DNA from: Halomonas shengliensis
GTDB taxonomy: Bacteria > Pseudomonadota > Gammaproteobacteria > Pseudomonadales > Halomonadaceae
Assembly (NCBI RefSeq): GCF_900104135.1
Contig: NZ_FNIV01000003.1
Location: 186,001 to 250,000 of the forward strand
Length of the DNA stretch: 64,000 nucleotides
Direction of reading: 5' to 3'
The stretch's first letter is position 1. Every line of letters starts with the position of its first letter. Below the pieces are notes generated by a model. The model made no database searches and had not been told where the DNA came from. It worked only from the letters and a program-made list of their open reading frames with translations. The position numbers and the translations under genes were made by a program. Positions 1-8,817 of the stretch are shown piece after piece.

Positions 1-504
1 CTGCTGGAGGACAAGCAGATCTCGCGCATCTACGCCTCCTACGTGGGCGAGAACGCCCTCTTCGAGCAGCAGATGCTCAACGACGAGATCGAGGTGATCC
101 TCACCCCCCAGGGCACCCTGGCCGAGAAGATGCGCGCCGGCGGCGCCGGCATCCCCGCCTTCTACACCGCCACCGGCTACGGCACGCCGATCGGCGAGGG
201 CAAGGAGGTGCGCGAGTTCAACGGCCGCCACTACATCCTCGAGGAGGCGTTCCACGCCGACTTCGCCATCGTCAAGGGCTGGAAGGCCGACCGCTACGGC
301 AACGTGATGTATCGCGACACCGCCCAGAACTTCAACCCGCTGGCGGCCACCTGCGGCAAGATCACCGTGGTGGAGGTCGAGGAGATCGTCGAGCCGGGCG
401 AGCTCAAGCCGGACCAGATCCACACCCCGGGGATCTACGTCGACCGCATCATCCAGGGCTCCTTCGAGAAGCGCATCGAGAAGCGCACCGTGCGCGAGGC
501 GTGA
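1..504 (+). CDS. scoA: 3-oxoacid CoA-transferase subunit A (5' truncated by window)
   Basis: The frame is open from the first base, so the gene starts outside the window; 167 codons and the stop are present. The protein belongs to the class I CoA-transferase alpha subunit family, which with the beta subunit moves CoA from succinyl-CoA to a 3-oxoacid such as acetoacetate. The visible part covers the middle and C-terminus, including the GAGIPAFYT segment and the [14 protein letters not shown] segment typical of SCOT/AtoD subunits. The full family length is about 230 residues, so roughly 65 residues are missing. The beta subunit follows 59 bp downstream, and bdhA lies about 3 kb further on, which fits ketone-body or polyhydroxybutyrate turnover. 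The acid specificity (acetoacetate or 3-oxoadipate) is inferred. Confidence 0.9.
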   Translation: MLEDKQISRIYASYVGENALFEQQMLNDEIEVILTPQGTLAEKMRAGGAGIPAFYTATGYGTPIGEGKEVREFNGRHYILEEAFHADFAIVKGWKADRYGNVMYRDTAQNFNPLAATCGKITVVEVEEIVEPGELKPDQIHTPGIYVDRIIQGSFEKRIEKRTVREA

Positions 505-563
505 TCCCCCCCGCGGCAAGCGTTTCTCAACGATCGTTTCTTACCGAACAAAGAGGCAACAAG

Positions 564-1223
564 ATGGCACTGACTCGCGAACAGATGGCAATGCGCGTGG
601 CGCGTGAGCTGGAAGACGGCTTCTACGTCAACCTCGGCATCGGCATTCCCACCCTGGTGGCCAACTACGTCCCCGACGGCATCGACGTCATGCTGCAGTC
701 CGAGAATGGCCTGCTGGGCATGGGGCGCTTCCCCACCGAGGCGGAGGTCGACCCGGACATGATCAACGCCGGCAAGCAGACCGTCACCGCCCGTCCCGGC
801 GCGGCGATCTTCGACTCCGCGGAATCCTTCGCCATGATCCGCGGTGGCCACGTCGACCTGACCGTGCTGGGCGCCTTCGAGGTCGACCAGAACGGCAACA
901 TCGCCTCCTGGATGATCCCCGGCAAGCTGATCAAGGGCATGGGCGGCGCCATGGACCTGGTGGCCGGCGCGGAGAACATCATCTGCACCATGACCCACGC
1001 CTCCAAGCATGGCGAGTCCAAGCTGCTGGAGAACTGCAACCTGCCGCTGACTGGCGCCGGCTGCATCAACCGGGTGCTGACCGACCTCGCCTACCTGGAG
1101 ATCAAGGATGGCGCCTTCCACCTCAAGGAGCGCGCCCCGGGCGTCTCCGTGGAGGAGATCCAGGCGCTGACCGCCGGCAAGCTGGTGGTGCCGGACCATG
1201 TGCCGGAGATGACCTTCGACTGA
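564..1223 (+). CDS. scoB: 3-oxoacid CoA-transferase subunit B
   Basis: This 219-residue protein matches class I CoA-transferase beta subunits in length and motifs. The SENG motif (in MLQSENGLLGMG) carries the glutamate that forms the covalent CoA thioester intermediate in this family. The start at 564 is chosen because the protein then begins MALTREQMA and an AGAGGCAA stretch lies just upstream; the frame is open further upstream but that part does not look like family sequence. It would pair with the subunit A encoded 59 bp upstream to form the active enzyme. A strong hairpin follows the stop codon and probably ends the operon. Confidence 0.92.
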   Translation: MALTREQMAMRVARELEDGFYVNLGIGIPTLVANYVPDGIDVMLQSENGLLGMGRFPTEAEVDPDMINAGKQTVTARPGAAIFDSAESFAMIRGGHVDLTVLGAFEVDQNGNIASWMIPGKLIKGMGGAMDLVAGAENIICTMTHASKHGESKLLENCNLPLTGAGCINRVLTDLAYLEIKDGAFHLKERAPGVSVEEIQALTAGKLVVPDHVPEMTFD

Positions 1224-1256
1224 GTCTTGCGGCTCCCGCCACGGGACCCCGTGAAC

Positions 1257-1290
1257 GCCAGCGGCCCGGACGACTGTCCGGGCCGCTGGC
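1257..1290 (+). terminator. Perfect 15-bp hairpin after scoB
   Basis: The arms GCCAGCGGCCCGGAC and GTCCGGGCCGCTGGC are exact reverse complements separated by GACT. The stem is very GC-rich, but no T-run follows, so termination efficiency is uncertain. It lies 34 bp after the scoB stop and upstream of the convergent gene's end. Confidence 0.7.
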
Positions 1291-1404
1291 GTATGGGGCC
1301 ATCATCGAGCGACCCGCAGCCTCGCCGCCTCGCGGTTGGCGATTCGCTGACCACTCGGCGCCAGGGCCGGTGGCATCGGGGGCGCACGGGGATGTTGCAC
1401 AGCG

Positions 1405-1427
1405 TTATCCACAGATTCTGTGGATAG
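1405..1427. promoter_or_regulatory. 21-bp palindrome made of two inverted DnaA-box-like sequences
   Basis: TTATCCACA at 1405-1413 matches the consensus DnaA box exactly, and the complement of 1419-1427 reads CTATCCACA, one mismatch from it. Together they form a perfect inverted repeat: arms TATCCACAGA (1406-1415) and TCTGTGGATA (1417-1426) around a single T. It lies 4 bp beyond the stop codon of the minus-strand DUF1338-like gene. It could be a DnaA-binding site or only a 3'-end hairpin; no cluster of further boxes was seen. Confidence 0.45.
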
Positions 1428-1430
1428 CGG

Positions 1431-2198
1431 TCATGACAGCTCGCAGCGAGTGTGATGCGGCAGCAGCAGCTCCACCGCGCGCTCCTGGTTGGCGCTGACC
1501 GCCTTCTGCACCAGCGCCAGGCCGCCGGTCTCGATGCGGTGCTCGTCGCCCTCGGCGAAGGGCAGGCGTCGCGAGCCGGTCGGGTAGAAGCGGTAGTCGA
1601 GCAGGGGCGATACCGGGAAGAGACCATGATGGCGGTCGTCGGTGCCGGCGAAGCCGGCCTGCTCGAGGCCCTCGTCGAGGGTCGCCAGGGATTCGCCGAG
1701 GCGCTGGCAGTCATAGCCCACGTGGTGCAGCCGTGGTCCGTTGACCGCCAGCAGCGCCGCCAGCGGGTGGGCCTGGTAGAGCGCCTGGTAGGTGGCCCAG
1801 TCGGGCATCGGCCAGGGACGGCCGCGGCACAGCCGGTTGGGGCCGCGGTGGGCCGACTCGCTGGCTTGGTTGACCAGCGCCTCGAGCCGCTCCCGCGGGG
1901 CCCTGGCCAGGGTGCCCAGCTGCAGTTCGGCCACCACCAGCCAGGGACCCTCGTCGGGAGCGGCCAGCAGGTTGACCAGCAGGCCGCGGTCGGCCATGGC
2001 GTGGCGGTGGCGGACGCGATAGCCGAAGTGTTCCAGGGAGGGGAGCAGGGCATCCATACCGTGATGGCGATGGTTGAGGGTCAGCAGTGCCAGGTACTCG
2101 GCGGGGGCGTCGACCGGCCATAGCCGCAGGCCGCCGATCTCCGGGTGCTGGTGAACGAAATCCAGCCACAGCTGCTGGATGAACTCTTCCCTCTGCAT
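1431..2198 (-). CDS. DUF1338-like / 2-oxoadipate dioxygenase-decarboxylase-family protein
   Basis: This 255-residue protein resembles the DUF1338 family (VOC-like fold), whose characterised members (HglS/YdcJ type) are Fe(II)-dependent 2-oxoadipate dioxygenase/decarboxylases. Features consistent with this are a His in LNHRHHGMD, a second His in LHHVGYD, and a Glu in RIETGGLALVQK near the C-terminus, matching a His-His-Glu metal set in order and spacing. The start at 2198 is chosen because AAGGGAAGGA lies 6 bp upstream; an earlier ATG seven codons upstream has no such site. It is shorter than HglS-type enzymes, and its substrate cannot be told from sequence. No lysine-catabolism genes are adjacent. 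Confidence 0.6.
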   Translation of the reverse strand: MQREEFIQQLWLDFVHQHPEIGGLRLWPVDAPAEYLALLTLNHRHHGMDALLPSLEHFGYRVRHRHAMADRGLLVNLLAAPDEGPWLVVAELQLGTLARAPRERLEALVNQASESAHRGPNRLCRGRPWPMPDWATYQALYQAHPLAALLAVNGPRLHHVGYDCQRLGESLATLDEGLEQAGFAGTDDRHHGLFPVSPLLDYRFYPTGSRRLPFAEGDEHRIETGGLALVQKAVSANQERAVELLLPHHTRCELS

Positions 2199-2295
2199 CG
2201 AACTTCCTTCCCTTGTCATCGAGACTGGCGGGAAGTATAGGCAGCCTGGGCAGAGGGCCTTTCAACGCCACGACCACGCAGCCGGGAGGGTGGGG

Positions 2296-2571
2296 TCAGT
2301 GGGGCTGGGCTGCCGCCATCAGGTCGTGGTCGCGCACATACTGGTCGAACTCGGAGAAACCGCCGATGGGGGTGTCGTCGAGGAACACCTGGGGGACGGT
2401 GTGCACCGGCGTGCCCACCTTGGCGGTGAGGTCGGCCTTGGTCAGCCCCTCGGTCGGCATGTCCACATAGCGAAAGCCGTCGATGGCGCCGGCGGCCTCG
2501 AGGCGTTGGGCGAGGTCCTTGGCGAAGACGCAGAAGGGGCAGCCGGGGCGGCCATAGAGGGTCACGAACAT
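2296..2571 (-). CDS. Glutaredoxin, GrxA-like, with CPFC active site
   Basis: This 91-residue small thioredoxin-fold protein has the dithiol glutaredoxin motif CPFC at residues 11-14 (GRPGCPFCVFAK), followed by the cis-Pro segment TVPQVFLDD and the GG-containing glutathione-binding segment PIGGFSEFDQYV. This matches class I glutaredoxins of the GrxA type, which reduce disulfides using glutathione. The start is supported by AAGGAG just upstream. The CPFC motif differs from the common CPYC at one position, a tolerated variation. A glutathione reductase gene (gorA) is present elsewhere in the window. Confidence 0.88.
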   Translation of the reverse strand: MFVTLYGRPGCPFCVFAKDLAQRLEAAGAIDGFRYVDMPTEGLTKADLTAKVGTPVHTVPQVFLDDTPIGGFSEFDQYVRDHDLMAAAQPH

Positions 2572-2641
2572 GGGCTCTCCTTGCGCACGCGGCGCATGAA
2601 AATGGAAGTGGCGCCCATTGTCGATGATCCGCCTCCCTGAG

Positions 2642-2673
2642 GCCAATAGGGGCTGTCGAGGCCAGCTATTGGC
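2642..2673. other. Short inverted repeat between glutaredoxin and IMPase genes
   Basis: GCCAATAG (2642-2649) and CTATTGGC (2666-2673) are exact reverse complements with a 16-nt loop. It sits in the spacer between two minus-strand genes and may be a 3'-end hairpin of the upstream IMPase-family transcript. Confidence 0.3.
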
Positions 2674-2704
2674 AGGCGCTATCGCGTCGCCGGCGCTGCC
2701 CGGG

Positions 2705-3526
<822 letters not shown>

Positions 3527-3650
3527 GGGCACTCTCCGAGGCGGTGGCTGTGGCGACAGCCTAGCAGCTCGGGACGCGCCTCGGCAGGTCGGCTGTGCCC
3601 TCGCCGAGAGACTCCCTATACTGGCGCGATTCGTCGCCGAGGAGAGAGCC

Positions 3651-4115
3651 ATGCATGCCCTGACGCCCGAGCAGTACCGTCGGCTGCGCGACCTGGCCCG
3701 CGCCTGGACCGCCGTCCACCAGCGCGGGGCCAAGGCCGCGTCCCACTTCAACCCGCGCCTGGCCGCCGATGCCCTCTGCTTCCAGTGCTACCGTCTGCCC
3801 GACCATGGCGACCAGCTGGTGGGGGCCCTGGTGACCCCGCTGTCGCTGTGGCTGGTGATGCTGCCCGCCGAGGAGGCGGCGCCGGGTCCCGAGCCTGGCG
3901 CGCGTACCACCCTCACGCTACCCTCCGGGCGCTACCCGCTGGAGGCGGTCGCCCTGGGCGATTCGCTCTCCTGCTGGCGCCTGGTGCTGCTGGATGACCT
4001 GGCCGATCTCGACAGCCGCCAGGCCGCCAGCCGCCTGGCCCAGCGGCTGATGGAGCGGATCATGGCACCGGCAGAGGAAGAAACGGCAGGGACCCCCGAG
4101 GGCGAGTCGGGCTGA
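3651..4115 (+). CDS. [NiFe]-hydrogenase assembly chaperone HybE-family protein (orphan)
   Basis: This 154-residue protein resembles HybE/HupJ chaperones: NPRLAADALCF at the N-terminal side, then GALVTPLSLWLVMLP (family pattern GVLxTPWxMNLxLLP), then LPSGRYPLEA, and a C-terminal Ala-rich helix. In hydrogenase operons these proteins guard the small subunit before export. No hydrogenase structural or maturation gene is seen in this window, so the role here is unknown. The start is supported by GAGGAGAGAG upstream. The C-terminal 15 residues are low-complexity and acidic. The family call rests on motif similarity by eye. Confidence 0.65.
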   Translation: MHALTPEQYRRLRDLARAWTAVHQRGAKAASHFNPRLAADALCFQCYRLPDHGDQLVGALVTPLSLWLVMLPAEEAAPGPEPGARTTLTLPSGRYPLEAVALGDSLSCWRLVLLDDLADLDSRQAASRLAQRLMERIMAPAEEETAGTPEGESG

Positions 4116-4209
4116 GTCCGGCCGTCGCCGAGGTGGCGCGGCCTGCCGCCTGCGCCTTATGCTGGGCGGGCGGTTTTCCCGTCAACGTGAATCGAACAAG
4201 GAGTCGTCC

Positions 4210-4977
4210 ATGTCAGGTATTGTCACCCCCCGCGTCGCCCTCGTCACCGGCACCAGCAGCGGCATCGGCGAGGCGGTGGTGCGCCATTTCTGCTCGCTGG
4301 GCCATCAGGTGCTGGCCGTGGACTTCAACCCGGCAGGCCAGGAGGTCGCCGAGCAGGCGGGAGCCGCCTTCTTCCAGGCCGACCTGACCGACGGCGAGGC
4401 CTGCAAGGCGGCCGTGTCGGAGGCGGTCAAGCGCTTCGGCCGGGTCGATATCCTGGTCAACAATGCCGGTATCCAGCATGTCTCCCCCATCGAGGCGTTC
4501 CCCGAGGCGAAGTGGCGCCAGATCATCGACCTGATGCTAACCGCCCCCTTCCTGCTCACCCAGGCGGCCTGGCCCTCCATGCGCGAGAACGGCTGGGGGC
4601 GCATCGTCAACATCGCCTCGGTCCACGCCCAAGTGGCATCGCCGGGCAAGTCGGCCTACATCAGCGCCAAGCACGGCATGATCGGCCTGACCAAGACCGC
4701 CGCGCTGGAGGGGGGCGCCCAGGGCATCACCGCCAACGCCATCTGCCCGGCCTACGTGAAGACGCCGCTGGTGGATAACCAGATCGCCGACCAGGCGAGG
4801 CTGCACGGCATGCAGGAGCAGGAGGTGATCGAGCAGATCATGCTCAAGAACGCCGCCGTCAAGCGCCTGATCGAGCCCGCCGAGGTGGCCGAGCTGGTGG
4901 CCTACCTCGCCTCTGACGCCGCCGGCGCCGTCACCGGCGCCAGCTGGAACATCGACCTGGGGTGGACGGCGCAGTAA
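4210..4977 (+). CDS. bdhA: 3-hydroxybutyrate dehydrogenase (short-chain dehydrogenase)
   Basis: This 255-residue classical SDR has the cofactor motif TGTSSGIG near the N-terminus, NNAGIQH in the middle, and the catalytic Ser-Tyr-Lys set in NIASVHAQVASPGKSAYISAKHG (Ser of NIAS, then YxxxK). The sequence NAICPAYVKTPLVDNQI and the C-terminal GASWNIDLGWTAQ are characteristic of D-3-hydroxybutyrate dehydrogenases, which interconvert 3-hydroxybutyrate and acetoacetate with NAD. The start at 4210 is chosen for the AAGGAG upstream. With scoAB nearby it suggests a route from 3-hydroxybutyrate to acetoacetyl-CoA, relevant to PHB storage. A terminator-like structure separates it from regA. Confidence 0.92.
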   Translation: MSGIVTPRVALVTGTSSGIGEAVVRHFCSLGHQVLAVDFNPAGQEVAEQAGAAFFQADLTDGEACKAAVSEAVKRFGRVDILVNNAGIQHVSPIEAFPEAKWRQIIDLMLTAPFLLTQAAWPSMRENGWGRIVNIASVHAQVASPGKSAYISAKHGMIGLTKTAALEGGAQGITANAICPAYVKTPLVDNQIADQARLHGMQEQEVIEQIMLKNAAVKRLIEPAEVAELVAYLASDAAGAVTGASWNIDLGWTAQ

Positions 4978-5000
4978 GCGCCGTCGGCCAGCGGAAAGCC

Positions 5001-5049
5001 ACAAGGAGCAAGCGGCGAGGAACCCCTTGATGCCTCGCTCCTTGTTTCG
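5001..5049. terminator. Bidirectional terminator between bdhA and regA
   Basis: ACAAGGAGC (5001-5009) pairs with GCTCCTTGT (5037-5045), and a TTT run follows on the plus strand. GCGAGG (5015-5020) can pair alternatively with CCTCGC (5033-5038). It lies between convergent genes. Confidence 0.5.
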
Positions 5050-5054
5050 TGTTC

Positions 5055-5594
5055 CTAGCGTCTCACCGGCCGCTTCTGCAGCTTGCGCTGCAGGGTGCGC
5101 CGGTGCATCCCCAGGGCGCGGGCGGTGGCCGAGATGTTGCCGTCATGCTCCTGCAGCACCTTCTGGATATGCTCCCAGGCGATACGGTTGATGGAGGGGG
5201 GCTGTTCGGCCACCTCGGTCTCCGGGTCGCCGGCATCCTTGTCGAAGGCCGCCAGCACCTCGTCGGCATCCGCCGGCTTGCACAGGTAGTTCACCGCCCC
5301 CAGCTTGATCGCCTCCACCGCGGTGGCGATGCTGGAATAGCCGGTGAGGATCACCACGCGACACGCGGGCACCACCTCGAGCAGCTCGGGCAGCAGCTTG
5401 AGGCCGGACTCGTTCTCCAGCTTGAGGTCGAGGGTGGCCAGGGTGGGCCGGTGCTGGCGCGCCAGGGAGAGCGCCTCCTGGGCATCGCGCGCCACTACCA
5501 CCTCGTAGCCGCGGCGCGTCATGGCGCGGTCGAGGACGTGGCAGAACATCTCGTCGTCGTCGATGATCAGCAGGCGTTCGGGCGTCTCTTGCAT
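5055..5594 (-). CDS. regA: RegA/PrrA/ActR-type response regulator
   Basis: This 179-residue protein has an N-terminal receiver domain (acidic DDD at 12-14, phosphoacceptor Asp at about residue 56 in TLDLKL, Thr84, Lys106 in LCKPAD) and a Fis-type helix-turn-helix at the C-terminus. The HTH segment GNISATARALGMHRRTLQRKL is almost the signature of RegA-family regulators, as is the short proline-containing linker. RegA homologues (PrrA, RoxR) activate or repress respiratory, carbon-fixation and redox genes according to quinone redox state. It lies 22 bp downstream of the cognate kinase gene, on the same strand. The start is the Met beginning MQETPERLL. Confidence 0.93.
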   Translation of the reverse strand: MQETPERLLIIDDDEMFCHVLDRAMTRRGYEVVVARDAQEALSLARQHRPTLATLDLKLENESGLKLLPELLEVVPACRVVILTGYSSIATAVEAIKLGAVNYLCKPADADEVLAAFDKDAGDPETEVAEQPPSINRIAWEHIQKVLQEHDGNISATARALGMHRRTLQRKLQKRPVRR

Positions 5595-5616
5595 GGGACT
5601 CTCGCTCGGTTGGGGT

Positions 5617-6891
5617 TCAGTCGCCGGCGGCGCTGCGCGGCAGCACCACCTCGGTGAGGGTACCGCCCTCCGGGTGATTGTAGAGGCTGACGCCGCCACC
5701 GAAGCGGTTGATGGTGGCGTGGGTCAGGAACAGCCCGATGCCCATGCCCTTGCTCTTGGTGGAGACGAAGGTCTCGCCGAGCTGGTCGGCGATGGAGAGG
5801 GCCACTCCGGGGCCGTGGTCGCGGATGTCGATCACCACCTCCTCGTCGTGCCAGTCGAGGCGGATGGCGATGTCGTCCGGGTTGGCATCGGCGGCGTTGT
5901 TGAGCAGGTTGGTCAGCGCCTGCTCCAGGGTGGTGTCCACCGCCAGCCAGGGGCGGCCACGGTGCTCGGCCACCTCCAGCCGGTGGCTGACGTCCGGGCG
6001 CAGCACCAGCCAGCGCTGAACCAGGCCCGCCAGCCACACCTCGGCGTCCTCGACGCGTGGTTCGCCCATGCGCCGGCGGTCGGCGCTCTCCACCAGCTCC
6101 TGCAGGCGGCGCTTGCAGGTGTCGACCTGGCGACGCAGCAGTTCGATGTCCTTCTGCAGCATGGGGTTGTCCGTGGCCTCCTCGCGCATCTCGGCGAGCA
6201 GCACCGCCATGGTCGAGAGCGGGGTGCCCAGCTCGTGGGCGGTGCCGGCGGCCTGGGTGGCCACCGCCAGCACCTGCTCGTTGCGCAGCGCCGCCTCGCG
6301 GGTGCGTGACAGGGCCTGCTCCCGGCTGCGCAGGGCGTGGGCCATCTTGTAGATGAAGAAGGTCACCAGCCCGGCGGAGAGGGCGAAGTTGAGCCACATG
6401 CCGAGCACGTGCAGGTTGAGCCCGGTGCTGCCGGCATGGCCGCCGGTGAGCTGGGGGACCGGCTGGTGGAAGGCGAGCAGGGTGCTGTAGCCGACCATGG
6501 AGGTGGCGGCGATGATCCAGGCGCAGCGCCAGGGCAGGGTGGCCGCGGCGATGGTCACCGGCACCAGGTAGTAGGTGATGAAGGGGTTGCTGGCGCCACC
6601 GGTGAAGTAGAACAGCAGCGTCAGCCCGGCGACGTCGGCCAGCAGGTGCAGCAGGTACTCGCCGTCGCTGACGGCGCGGTGGCGTCCCAGGCGCCACCAG
6701 GTGGCCAGGTTGATCAGCGCCATCGCCAGCACCACACCGATCACCGCGGCGACCCGCAGCTGGAAGCCGAGCACCTCGACCCCGAAGATGATGGCGGCGA
6801 GGAATCCGGTCCAGGTGATGCCCCGAACGATCGTCAGGCGCACCAGGTTGCGGTTGGGGGTGGAGAGCGGCAGTGGCTGGGTGACTGGCAT
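5617..6891 (-). CDS. regB: RegB/PrrB/RoxS-type redox sensor histidine kinase
   Basis: This 424-residue membrane kinase has about six hydrophobic segments within residues 20-190, then a dimerisation/phosphoacceptor domain and a HATPase domain (NLLNNAADAN, DHGPGV, KSKGMGIGLFLTHATI). Family hallmarks are visible: the quinone-associated GGASNPF motif between membrane segments, the H-box AHELGTPLSTM, and a downstream Cys in VDTCKRRLQ at the place of the redox-active Cys of Rhodobacter RegB. RegB autophosphorylates under reducing conditions and phosphorylates RegA. The start is chosen at the Met opening MPVTQPLPL; the longer open frame upstream reads through the divergent prfC leader. Regulated targets cannot be told from here. 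Confidence 0.93.
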   Translation of the reverse strand: MPVTQPLPLSTPNRNLVRLTIVRGITWTGFLAAIIFGVEVLGFQLRVAAVIGVVLAMALINLATWWRLGRHRAVSDGEYLLHLLADVAGLTLLFYFTGGASNPFITYYLVPVTIAAATLPWRCAWIIAATSMVGYSTLLAFHQPVPQLTGGHAGSTGLNLHVLGMWLNFALSAGLVTFFIYKMAHALRSREQALSRTREAALRNEQVLAVATQAAGTAHELGTPLSTMAVLLAEMREEATDNPMLQKDIELLRRQVDTCKRRLQELVESADRRRMGEPRVEDAEVWLAGLVQRWLVLRPDVSHRLEVAEHRGRPWLAVDTTLEQALTNLLNNAADANPDDIAIRLDWHDEEVVIDIRDHGPGVALSIADQLGETFVSTKSKGMGIGLFLTHATINRFGGGVSLYNHPEGGTLTEVVLPRSAAGD

Positions 6892-7051
6892 GGTGACTCC
6901 CGGTTCAGGACCTCCATCATAGCGCGACGCTGCCACCCGTTGGGCGCGACGGCCTACATTTCGGCCCCGCGAGGGCGTAGAATGCCGCCATCGCGCCACG
7001 CGGCCATCACTCACGCACCGCTCCGGTGCCACGACGACGAACCCCCCATCG

Positions 7052-8641
7052 ATGTCAGACGCCAACCTGGCCCGCGAAGTCGGGCTGAGAAGAACCTTCG
7101 CCATCATTTCGCACCCGGATGCGGGCAAGACCACCATCACCGAGAAGATGCTGCTGTTCGGGAACGCCATTCAGCTGGCCGGCTCGGTGAAGAGCAAGCG
7201 CGATGACCGCCACGCCACCTCCGACTGGATGAAGATGGAGCAGGAGCGCGGCATCTCGGTGACCACCTCGGTGATGCAGTTCCCCTACGGCGGACGCATC
7301 GTCAATCTGCTCGACACCCCCGGCCACGAGGACTTCTCCGAGGACACCTACCGCACCCTCACCGCGGTGGACTCGGCGCTGATGGTGATCGACGGCGCCA
7401 AGGGCGTCGAGGCGCGGACCATCAAGCTGATGGAAGTGTGCCGGCTGCGCACCACGCCGATCCTGACCTTCGTCAACAAGATGGACCGCGACATCCGCGA
7501 TCCCATCGAGGTGATGGACGAGGTCGAGGAGGTGCTCAACATCCAGTGCGCGCCGATGACCTGGCCGATCGGCATGGGGCGCCACTTCAAGGGCGTCTAT
7601 CACCTCTACAACGACGTGATCCACCTCTATACCCAGGGGCAGGGCAGCCGCATTCCGGATGACCGGCGCATCGAGGGGCTCGACAGCCCCGAGGTGGACG
7701 AGGTGCTGGGCGAGGAGCAGGCCGAGGAGCTGCGCATGGAGGTGGAGCTGGTGCGCGGCGCCTCCCACACCTTCGACCATGACGCCTACCTGCGCGGCGA
7801 ACTGACCCCGGTCTACTTCGGTACCGCCATGGGCAACTTCGGTGTGCGCGAGATGCTCGACGGCTTCGTCGAGTATGCGCCGCCGCCCCAGCCCCGCGAG
7901 ACCGACACTCGCACGGTGGAGGCCGATGACGGCCGCTTCACCGGCTTCGTGTTCAAGATCCAGGCCAACATGGATCCCAACCACCGTGACCGCATCGCCT
8001 TCCTGCGCGTCTGCTCGGGCAAGTACGAGAAGAACATGAAGATGCGCCACGTGCGGATTGGTAAAGATGTAAAAATAGCGGACGCCTTGACCTTCATGGC
8101 CTCGGACCGCTCCCAGGTGGAGGAGGCGTGGCCCGGCGACATCATCGGCCTGCACAACCACGGCACCATCCAGATCGGCGATACCTTCACCCAGGGCGAG
8201 GACATGCGCTTCACCGGCATCCCGCATTTCGCCCCGGAGCTCTTCAAGCGCGTGCGCCTCAAGGACCCGCTGAAGATGAAGGCGCTGCAGAAGGGCCTGC
8301 AGCAGCTCTCCGAGGAGGGCGCCACCCAGGTCTTCATGCCGCTGGACAACAACGACCTGATCCTCGGCGCCGTGGGCACCCTGCAGTTCGACGTGGTCGC
8401 CCACCGGCTCAAGGAGGAGTACAAGGTCGAGGCGGTCTACGAGGGGGTGAACGTCAACACCGCCCGCTGGGTCTACTGCGACGACGCCAGGAAGCTTGAA
8501 GAGTTCAAGCGCAAGGCCAGCACCAACCTGGCGATCGATGGCGGCGGCTACCTGACCTACATCGCCCCCACGCGCGTGAACCTGCAGATGACCCAGGAGC
8601 GCTGGCCGGAGATTCGCTTCCAGCCCACTCGCGAGCACTGA
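7052..8641 (+). CDS. prfC: Peptide chain release factor 3 (RF3)
   Basis: This 529-residue translational GTPase has G1 SHPDAGKTT, the effector region with [10 protein letters not shown]3 [16 protein letters not shown] and G4 NKMDRD. These are the sequence features of RF3, which recycles RF1/RF2 from the ribosome after peptide release and contributes to post-peptidyl-transfer quality control. Length equals the E. coli protein (529). The gene is divergent from regB with a 160-bp spacer. A short AT-rich patch (8060-8080, encoding KDVKIAD) stands out against the GC-rich codon usage but keeps the frame. Confidence 0.97.
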   Translation: MSDANLAREVGLRRTFAIISHPDAGKTTITEKMLLFGNAIQLAGSVKSKRDDRHATSDWMKMEQERGISVTTSVMQFPYGGRIVNLLDTPGHEDFSEDTYRTLTAVDSALMVIDGAKGVEARTIKLMEVCRLRTTPILTFVNKMDRDIRDPIEVMDEVEEVLNIQCAPMTWPIGMGRHFKGVYHLYNDVIHLYTQGQGSRIPDDRRIEGLDSPEVDEVLGEEQAEELRMEVELVRGASHTFDHDAYLRGELTPVYFGTAMGNFGVREMLDGFVEYAPPPQPRETDTRTVEADDGRFTGFVFKIQANMDPNHRDRIAFLRVCSGKYEKNMKMRHVRIGKDVKIADALTFMASDRSQVEEAWPGDIIGLHNHGTIQIGDTFTQGEDMRFTGIPHFAPELFKRVRLKDPLKMKALQKGLQQLSEEGATQVFMPLDNNDLILGAVGTLQFDVVAHRLKEEYKVEAVYEGVNVNTARWVYCDDARKLEEFKRKASTNLAIDGGGYLTYIAPTRVNLQMTQERWPEIRFQPTREH

Positions 8642-8706
8642 GCCGCCAAGCAGCCAAGCCGCATGGCGCCCAGGCGAGCGGCGCCGGGGACAGGTCTGGA
8701 GGGGGT

Positions 8707-8728
8707 CTTTTTCCAGGGAAGGAAAAAG
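8707..8728. repeat. Hairpin CTTTTTCC-N6-GGAAAAAG in prfC-tatD spacer
   Basis: CTTTTTCC (8707-8714) and GGAAAAAG (8721-8728) are exact reverse complements around AGGGAA. A second inverted repeat, CTGTCGC (8768-8774) with GCGACAG (8785-8791), lies nearer tatD. The 176-bp spacer holds no gene. The structure could terminate prfC or be a dispersed intergenic repeat; its copy number cannot be judged from this window. Confidence 0.4.
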
Positions 8729-8817
8729 TAGCCTACAGGGAAGTATTCACGGCGCCCCCGAACAGGCCTGTCGCCGGGCAAGCCGCGACAGAAGGCACCT
8801 CTTCGGAGACACATCCG

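Noticed and set aside
7055..8638. 527-codon open frame antisense to prfC
   Set aside because: It is a shadow of the RF3 gene: high-GC codon bias keeps the opposite strand open, its translation is His/Val/Leu-rich with no motifs, and the sense frame is clearly RF3.
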